Shown: positions 58,048 through 64,000 of the stretch, one piece after another
Layout: each line of letters begins with the position of its first letter
Position numbering within the stretch: the stretch's first letter is position 1
NCBI GenBank assembly: GCA_002104985.1
Contig: MCGO01000027.1
Location: forward strand, 248,001 to 312,000
Direction of reading: 5' to 3'
DNA from: Rhizoclosmatium globosum
Lineage: Eukaryota > Chytridiomycota > Chytridiomycetes > Chytridiales > Chytriomycetaceae
DNA length: 64,000 nt
The notes under the pieces: generated by a model
What the model saw: the letters and a program-made list of their open reading frames with translations, nothing else
What the model was told of the DNA's origin: nothing
Databases searched by the model: none
Made by a program: the position numbers and the translations under genes

Positions 58048-58400
58048 ATGGCATTTTTGACCTTCCCTCTCCGTTCCCTCGACCTAGATCTCCCAACCAC
58101 TCTTGCAACCCTCGATCCACTGAAACACTCTGTTCGCAAACTGCAACACGCCTCACGTCACTTGAAGGAGATAGAGAGGCTGCTGCGAAACGGTACAAGT
58201 ATGGTTGATAATAAAGTGCATTCCAGGTTGCAAACTGCATTTCATCTGACTGGATCAAGGTGAAGTTGCAGTTGTTGGGCGTGTGTTTGAACGCCATTTG
58301 AAGGAGTTTGCATTGCACGTTTTGGATCGAGAGCGGGAACGGCATTTGTTGCATCGTGTCTCTGTTTTGTTCATGGCTATCTGTACGGGGTGTTAATAAA
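58048..58400 (+). pseudogene. GCFC/PAXBP1-like relic, copy 2 (fused ends)
   Basis: The first about 49 codons (MAFLTFPLRSLDLDLP...ERLLRNG) equal the start of copy 1. The sequence then jumps directly to the tail (GTATGGTTGATAA..., equal to 56146 onward in copy 1), losing about 1.3 kb. The tail keeps the Trp codon that is a stop in copy 1 (GACTGGATCAAG) and a fuller ending (VFERHLKEFALHVLDRERE, ending CTGC stop), but with a frameshift between. Together the two copies show what the ancestral 3' end looked like, although neither is functional. Confidence 0.75.
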
Positions 58401-58439
58401 TATGTTTGATAAGGATGGTCTTGCTCAAGGAATAAGCTG

Positions 58440-58665
58440 CCACACAACATCGGCAACCACAAACACGCCCTTTGCCAATTCGCACCAAATCAAGAAATTA
58501 ACCTTCATTTGCTTCTGTTTCCACTCAGCCCGCACGTCATGTTTGAAAGTGCCAAGTCCCATCCAGAACAACATCTTGCGTCCTTGCTTTCCGACCAGTG
58601 CGAGAAACAGAATTCAGGCATGTGGTGTAACTAAAGGAAAAGTAAATTGGATGTGCTTTCTTGTT
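58440..58665 (-). repeat. scrap of the sulfurtransferase 5' end (second)
   Basis: From CACACAACATCGGCAACCAC to about 58660 the sequence follows 52963-53190 (end of the first intron plus the coding exon on the reverse strand), with a deletion and many substitutions. The start codon and the donor region are altered, so it cannot encode the N-terminus. It marks the right edge of the duplicated block. Confidence 0.75.
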
Positions 58666-59075
58666 TGGAATTGAGTTTTGAAAAATTTAGAAATCTAACC
58701 TCCAAAACTGAAAGGCAATAAGCACTTTTGAGCTGTATAAATAAGTTTTAACTGAATCTGAGAGATTAAAAATATCCAGTGAAAGTAATTCAACCAATCG
58801 TATTGCACGGCATTTTTCTGACAATACTTCACGCCCAAGCAAACAAACAAAGACAATTCTTCCTCCACAGTGAAAGAAAAACAACCACACAAACACAAAT
58901 CCCTCTGCCAGTCACTCACATCCCTCCTCTCCTTGTGCCTCCTTCTCCAACTGACCAATGTAAAGGGTTCCTCACCACATACCCATGACCTAACAACTCA
59001 AATAGATGCTTATTCTCTGTTCTATTTACTTGTTGGGCAGATTCACAGCCTCTCTCTCCAATTCAGCCACCTATC
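58666..59075. other. non-coding spacer before the tandem array
   Basis: This 410-bp AT-rich stretch has no coding or RNA signal that could be supported. Short open frames on both strands show no codon regularity or homology. It separates the decayed duplication from the 278-bp tandem array. Confidence 0.4.
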
Positions 59076-60119
59076 TGGTTGTACGTCTTCAAGTCTACTG
59101 GTGTTCTTCAAGTCTACTGGTGTGGCTCTGGTCTTGTGGTCAAACTGATTTGTGTTTCACACCAGGGCCCCTCGGACTGATGGCTGTGTACATTAATTTC
59201 TGCACTCGCCGGTGTGATTGCGCAAATTCAGTTGGGATCTGATCCCCTTGTGGCTACAATTCTATTCTGCTCTGGTGATTTGTTGGACGCATTCAAGGCA
59301 GTAACTCTCTGTACTTCAGCCTTCACTATACTGGCTCTCTACTGGTACTACACTGGTTATACGTCTTCAAGTCTACTGGTGTTCTTCAAGTCTACTGGTG
59401 TGGCTCTGGTCTTGTGGTCAAACTGATTTGTGTTTCACACCAGGGCCCCTCGGACTGATGGCTGTGTACATTAATTTCTGCACTCGCCGGTGTGATTGCG
59501 CAAATTCAGTTGGGATCTGATCCCCTTGTGGCTACAATTCTATTCTGCTCTGGTGATTTGTTGGACGCATTCAAGGCAGTAACTCTCTGTACTTCAGCCT
59601 TCACTATACTGGCTCTCTACTGGTACTACACTGGTTATACGTCTTCAAGTCTACTGGTGTTCTTCAAGTCTACTGGTGTGGCTCTGGTCTTGTGGTCAAA
59701 CTGATTTGTGTTTCACACCAGGGCCCCTCGGACTGATGGCTGTGTACATTAATTTCTGCACTCGCCGGTGTGATTGCGCAAATTCAGTTGGGATCTGATC
59801 CCCTTGTGGCTACAATTCTATTCTGCTCTGGTGATTTGTTGGACGCATTCAAGGCAGTAACTCTCTGTACTTCAGCCTTCACTATACTGGCTCTCTACTG
59901 GTACTACACTGGTTATACGTCTTCAAGTCTACTGGTGTTCTTCAAGTCTACTGGTGTGGCTCTGGTCTTGTGGTCAAACTGATTTGTGTTTCACACCAGG
60001 GCCCCTCGGACTGATGGCTGTGTACATTAATTTCTGCACTCGCCGGTGTGATTGCGCAAATTCAGTTGGGATCTGATCCCCTTGTGGCTACAATTCTATT
60101 CTGCTCTGGTGATTTGTTG
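59076..60119. repeat. 278-bp tandem array, 3.75 copies
   Basis: Units start at 59076, 59354, 59632 and 59910; the last is cut at 60119. Apart from a G/A change in the first TGGTT(G/A)TACG the copies look identical over their length. Each unit holds a direct repeat of CTTCAAGTCTACTGGTGT (18 bp) at its start. Each also has a 70-codon open frame beginning ATGGCTGTG / GTGATTGCG-region to a TGA. Because 278 is not divisible by three, the frames do not join. The identity indicates very recent expansion or gene conversion. Confidence 0.95.
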
Positions 60120-61231
60120 TACAGTAAATTGCAGAAGCTTTGTTTTAACAGTACAATCTGGCTCTTTAAACTAGAAACAATAAAATGCTTGAGAAGGACA
60201 GATTGCATAATCGTCATAGATCTGTACAGAGAAAGAGAATCCAACCACATACTATCTATGGCCTTGCAGGCAGTACCTTTACCACTGTATTGAGAAGATG
60301 TGCAACAAAAAATGAATGGGAAGAAATCAAGCCAAAAATTCAAAGAAGCATTGGAGGAAATGCTTCAAAATCTCAAGGTCAAAAAATGGTTAGTTTTCCA
60401 TGCAAATGATATTCTTCACAAACACAATCAAGTCAGATATCTGCATTGGCTAGCAAGAAAGGTAAGCTATGCAACCTTGGAGAACTGGGGACTATGTTCA
60501 AGAATCAGAAGTAAGTAAGTATAAAGCAGAACTTGCACACAAATAACAGAAATCTTAAGAAAAGTCTGCAAGTGAAGTGACAAAACTGTGGGAAGCAAAA
60601 CACCAAACAAAGAACATTCTACAAGCAAACATAAAAACTGACAGCTTAGATTGCAAGGAAAGAAGCTGTTAAACAAAATAAAGGAACCAGAGATCCCACC
60701 CACATGTTACGCATTGTAACAACAAATACAAATTTGGAACTGTTTTTGATGCTGGAAAAGTCAAAGTTTAAACTGACAAAATAATGAGTGAAGTACAATA
60801 ACAGACCAATATATAAGTGAAAAACTAGAATGATCAGTTTCCACCAAAGAGGGGGGAAAACACACAAAAACAATTGTACACAGTATGTATGACAACTTGG
60901 AAAAGGACTGGGCAATAGAAGACATGAGAGAACAAATCAGGGAAAACAAGTATGCTTATGGGAAATCATCAGATCATTCAAGCAAATATGTAAAGATTAC
61001 ATGATCACCCCAGAAGAAGGGAACAACAGAGACATCAAACCAATATCCAAAGAAGACTGGGGAGGAAACATACTGCAAACACAGTCAATCTTGCGTCCAC
61101 CATATTTAGTAGACAAAGAAATCTTTGAGATAATGCTTGGTGGCCAAAGGGATTTCTTCCTGACAAAAGTTCTTGTGAATATGAATAACTAACTATGAAA
61201 AAGGGGCAGAAACAAAGCGGCTGTGTCAACA
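60120..61231. other. AT-rich region without a supported gene
   Basis: This 1.1-kb region is AT-rich with many A-runs on the forward strand. Two overlapping forward frames at 60185-60518 contain Lys-rich helical stretches (KKSSQKFKEALEEML, VRYLHWLARKV). A further short frame at 61001-61192 reads DIKPISKEDWGGNILQ. None could be linked to a family. They may be remnants of a mobile element, given the neighbours on the right. Confidence 0.35.
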
Positions 61232-62432
61232 GAGACAGTCTGAGAATCCGACCCAGGTCCGGCAATAAAACGCTCAATCCTGATTCACCGACCCATAAAT
61301 TATCCAATAGTCTTTAACGTTCAGGAAACAATGTGTTTTATTGTAATTTATCATATGTGAAAGAGATGAATAAAACCAACAGAAGGGGAAGACGTGGTAT
61401 CTCAAAGTTGGGTGCAACAGAAAAGGCAGCTTGACGCTTGTTCAATGTTCCAATCTCCATGCAATTACCTTCATGGCGGGCAATACACAAATTGATGTAC
61501 TTGTAGTTAAAAAGAGATTCATAGGGCATCATAGTCCCTTGTTCTGCATCTATTTGCCACCAATTTGGCGCATTAACCAATTACTGCTGCGTCCATCTTG
61601 CTGTCTTTGATTGCAGTCTACTCTTTTTTATGTCCAGTTTTTATTTAGCTCCTGCTTTTGTCGTATCTGACAAGCTTTACGCTGCAAATGAATACAGTTT
61701 TTAGCGATCATATATTGACTTTCTCTAGAGTTACAACGTCATCCCACCCAGCACAATCTTTTAATATTAAATTGTTGACGTCGGCAAACTTTGTGTTGGC
61801 AGTCTGGGAGGGTGCTGGGAGGGCTGACTGGCCTTGAAAGGCGGCAAGCATCATTTTGAAGTGGACTTCACAAAAATGTGCACTAAATTTGACATAAATT
61901 ATCATCCACCCAAGTTCAGAATTTGACGTTCTCTCCTTTTATTGCTTAATGTAAACCAGTTTGATTGGTACTAGCTGTGTTGAATTAATTCTAAGTGGGC
62001 GCTTTCAAAACCAAATTGAAGACTTGCTCAATTAATATCATTTCATTTTATTGCTGGACAAACAATGCGCGAAAGCGAATAAATAAGGCGGACCTGCAAC
62101 TTCATATTGCTGCCAATTAAAAGCAAGCTTCCAGTCGTATTCATTATTCTTGCACGCATAAATATACTAGTTTTTTCTTCAATTTTATATTGGGAAATAG
62201 TGTCTCTAGCCGTTGTGTGGAGTAACAGAGTTTCTTTCACCAGGTACCTTCACTAGTCTTGAGATAGTAATACCTTGTAGTGGGCAGCATGTGAAGTAAT
62301 AGTTTCAATAGTTGTTTATTCTAATTTAACAGGCAACAAAAACAAGCAAAGAATGCGAGAGTTATGGCGGGTTTTGTGTTTTTTGGGGTGGGTCAGAATT
62401 GCCAGAACTGGGTCGGATTCTCAGACTGTCTC
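61232..62432. mobile_element. 1.2-kb segment bounded by 35-bp inverted repeats
   Basis: The left end (61232-61266) and the reverse complement of the right end (62398-62432) match at 33 of 35 positions (GAGACAGTCTGAGAATCCGA, then CCCAG-TC-GGCAAT). A further GCTGTG just outside is shared, with a 6-bp difference. The interior has only short reverse-strand frames (e.g. QSALPAPSQTANTKFADV at about 61.8 kb), no transposase. It could be a non-autonomous DNA transposon. No convincing target-site duplication was seen at the edges. Confidence 0.6.
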
Positions 62433-62935
62433 ACAGCTGCTTATAGCTTTGGGAGCAAGCTTCTTTGCTCTGGTTCCAGACTCAACCCATGAAAGGCTTC
62501 TTGACGTTTGCGGTTTGAAGAAAGCTGGTGCTCATTGTCATAAGGAATTCTGACTCTAAAGCTTCTGTGCATTGTTTGGAGGTGGTGGGTTTCTTGGTTG
62601 GTATACTCGCTCACATAGACTTTTGATTTTCTTGTGAAATTTGTTGACAGGAATAAGTTGTGGCGGGTTTTTTCTTGTGCCCATCACAGAGGAAACTTGA
62701 GTGAGTCTGTGAATCCAGCAAATTTGCTGATAAAATGGCAACATGTTTCTTAGCTTTCTTTCAGTTGTGAAATCATGCACAATAAACCTCTGCAGCCCTC
62801 CACCTCACAATCAAAGGAAAACAATAGTCTACTTCACACAGTTGCCAAAGACCAGGACCGCAACACAATCTTTCTTCTTGCTGATGTGACCAACCTGATC
62901 AAGAACAACCAATCAGACTAGTCAATAAGGCTGCA
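62433..62935. other. spacer between inverted-repeat segment and transposase relic
   Basis: About 500 bp without a supported gene. The part near 62800-62935 may be the degraded 5' end of the transposase, since the following frame starts without a clear N-terminal DNA-binding region. A G/T-rich stretch lies at 62576-62600. Confidence 0.35.
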
Positions 62936-63957
62936 TTGATTGCCAGCCAAACCCACGGAATCCACAAGGATCAAGCTTTATCCTACTACAGAGTGATGGA
63001 AAAGGCTGAAGATTGTGTTCATTGCAATAGAATCTTTGCAGAGGTGGATGAGGAAGCCTTTGTCTCCTTTCTGAAAGCCCAATCCATTGCCCACAGACCC
63101 ATGGCTTGTGTTTACGCAATTGCATTGGCCACTAAATTGCACCTGCAAAAGCATCCGGAGTCAACTTGGACGGCACACAAATGAGGTTTCATGCAGAGAC
63201 ATGAACCTTGTCTCAGAAGGCACACAACAAAAGCAATCAGTGTGGCTCACACATATCTGATAACTAAAGAGCAGATCATTACCTGGGTTGATCAGTTTGA
63301 GCAGTGGATGGCAGCTGGTCAATACAGTTGGCGCAATTTGATCAATGTTGATGAAATGCGTCTGAAACTCTAAAACAGCTAGCTCCTCTTCCTCAAAAGC
63401 AATCATCATCACAACCGTTTCTGGGCCAAATGAGCTTTCTGGAGCTTGAGGAAAGGTTGTAAGTTTCATTCCCTTTGTTACTGCTTTAGGGAAGAGGATT
63501 CTCAATATTCTTGTATTGCCAATCACTTTTGGAAACCTTGAATTACATAGCTTTAATGGCCCTGAGCAACAAGGGAACACTACTCCTTAAAAATTGTCTT
63601 CAGCAAAACTGGTTTCTTGTCAGAAGAGCAGTGGCTACCAGTTTGTACGGAGTTTAAAGTACATTGCAACATTTTGCTCCCGGGCTTGACCCCTGTTCTT
63701 TATTGGACAATCTCAGCGTCCACTGCACTATAGATTCCCTGGATCTCTGCCTCAAGATATGTATCCACGGCTTCTTTCTGCCTCCCAACAGCACCCACTT
63801 CCTCCAGCCATTGGATGACGTTATATTTGCAAATTTGAAGAACAAGATTGTCCAACTGTTTCAGCAGAAACAGAGCTTTTCCAATCTGCCCTTTGCAACT
63901 CTTGGGGCAGAGATGGTCCCATTGCAGCAGCAGTAAGGAATAATACACTCACTCCAG
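62936..63957 (+). pseudogene. pogo/Tigger-type DDE transposase relic
   Basis: Three broken forward frames line up with a pogo/Tigger/jerky transposase. The first (62936-63184) is helical and ends before a stop. The second (63191-63373) has FMQRHEP (family W-xxF-xxRHP), AHTYLITKEQIITWVDQFEQ and NLINVDEMRL with the first catalytic Asp. The third (63664-63936) has LLDNLSVHCTIDSLDL and FFLPPNSTHFLQPLDD, the second and third acidic residues of the DDE_1 domain. Stops at 63182, 63371 and inside 63375-63660, plus frameshifts, show it is dead. The middle part, near 63380-63660, is the most degraded. The element may continue past the right edge. Confidence 0.8.
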
Positions 63958-64000
63958 AACTACCAACAGTTGTGCCTCAAACTATACAAAATGGATACTT

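Larger units (their letters stand above)
52955..58665. repeat. decayed tandem segmental duplication
   Basis: The order sulfurtransferase 5' end, unknown gene A, shared 150-bp pyrimidine-rich spacer, GCFC-like gene is repeated as sulfurtransferase scrap, gene B, same spacer, GCFC tail, sulfurtransferase scrap. Nearly identical stretches include 54530-54858 against 57867-58195. The second copy lost about 1.3 kb from the middle of the GCFC gene; the first copy lost sequence near the GCFC 3' end. Unit length is about 3.35 kb. Confidence 0.85.

Noticed and set aside
59076..60119. CRISPR-like array
   Set aside because: The repeats are 278 bp, contiguous and without variable spacers, in a eukaryotic genome.
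59076..60293. Repeated 70-residue membrane-like proteins in the tandem array
   Set aside because: The frames recur only because the DNA repeats; unit length (278) breaks the frame between copies and no codon-level conservation exists to support translation.
62353..62553. 66-codon forward frame near the right inverted repeat
   Set aside because: It runs across the inverted-repeat boundary and has no homology or codon regularity.

Overview
The window comes from an intron-rich, gene-dense eukaryote. Most genes have several introns of about 50-90 nt with GT-AG ends and are often separated by fewer than 150 bp. Fungal markers sit beside cilium genes. The fungal side includes a Ste50/Ubc2-type SAM-RA-SH3 adaptor, an AreA-type GATA-like domain protein and a fungal-style tyrosinase. 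The cilium side includes intraflagellar transport protein IFT56, a kinesin-like coiled-coil protein and an RNF32-like double-RING protein. A zoosporic (chytrid-like) fungus fits best; this is inference from gene content only.

Layout. 1-9 kb: the 5' part of an ABCB6/HMT1-like ABC transporter (runs off the left edge), a secreted tyrosinase, AP-1 gamma-adaptin, and a hexokinase with an N-terminal membrane anchor. 9-20 kb: ribosomal protein eL30, clathrin light chain, IFT56, a kinesin-like protein with a degenerate motor, WDR70, and RNA polymerase subunit RPB6. 20-34 kb: an RNF216-type RBR ubiquitin ligase, a WD40 protein, ARP2, RNase H2 subunit C, the SAM-RA-SH3-SH3 adaptor, mitochondrial bL21, the RNF32-like protein and the AreA-type protein. 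34-53 kb: uS4/RPS9, topoisomerase III and MUS81 (convergent), an ABCG half-transporter, a methyltransferase-like protein, cytosolic AspRS, a peroxisomal NUDT19-like Nudix hydrolase, a serine-rich unknown, an alpha/beta hydrolase and a two-domain sulfurtransferase.

53-64 kb is different. A decayed tandem duplication (about 52.95-58.66 kb) carries two intact paralogs of an unrecognised gene. Between and after them lie two broken copies of a GCFC/PAXBP1-like splicing-factor gene and two scraps of the sulfurtransferase 5' end. Then come a near-perfect 278-bp tandem array (3.75 copies), a 1.2-kb segment bounded by 35-bp inverted repeats, and a dead pogo/Tigger-type DDE transposase reaching the right edge.

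The housekeeping genes form no operons, but several are paired head to head over very short spacers: 35 bp between the ATGs of RNase H2C and the adaptor, 90 bp for RPB6/RNF216-like, and 132 bp for kinesin-like/WDR70. Trafficking genes (AP-1 gamma, clathrin light chain, ARP2) and recombination genes (TOP3, MUS81) occur near one another. Most exon models were built by hand from splice signals and protein homology. For the fully resolved genes the summed exons are a multiple of three, which supports the models.
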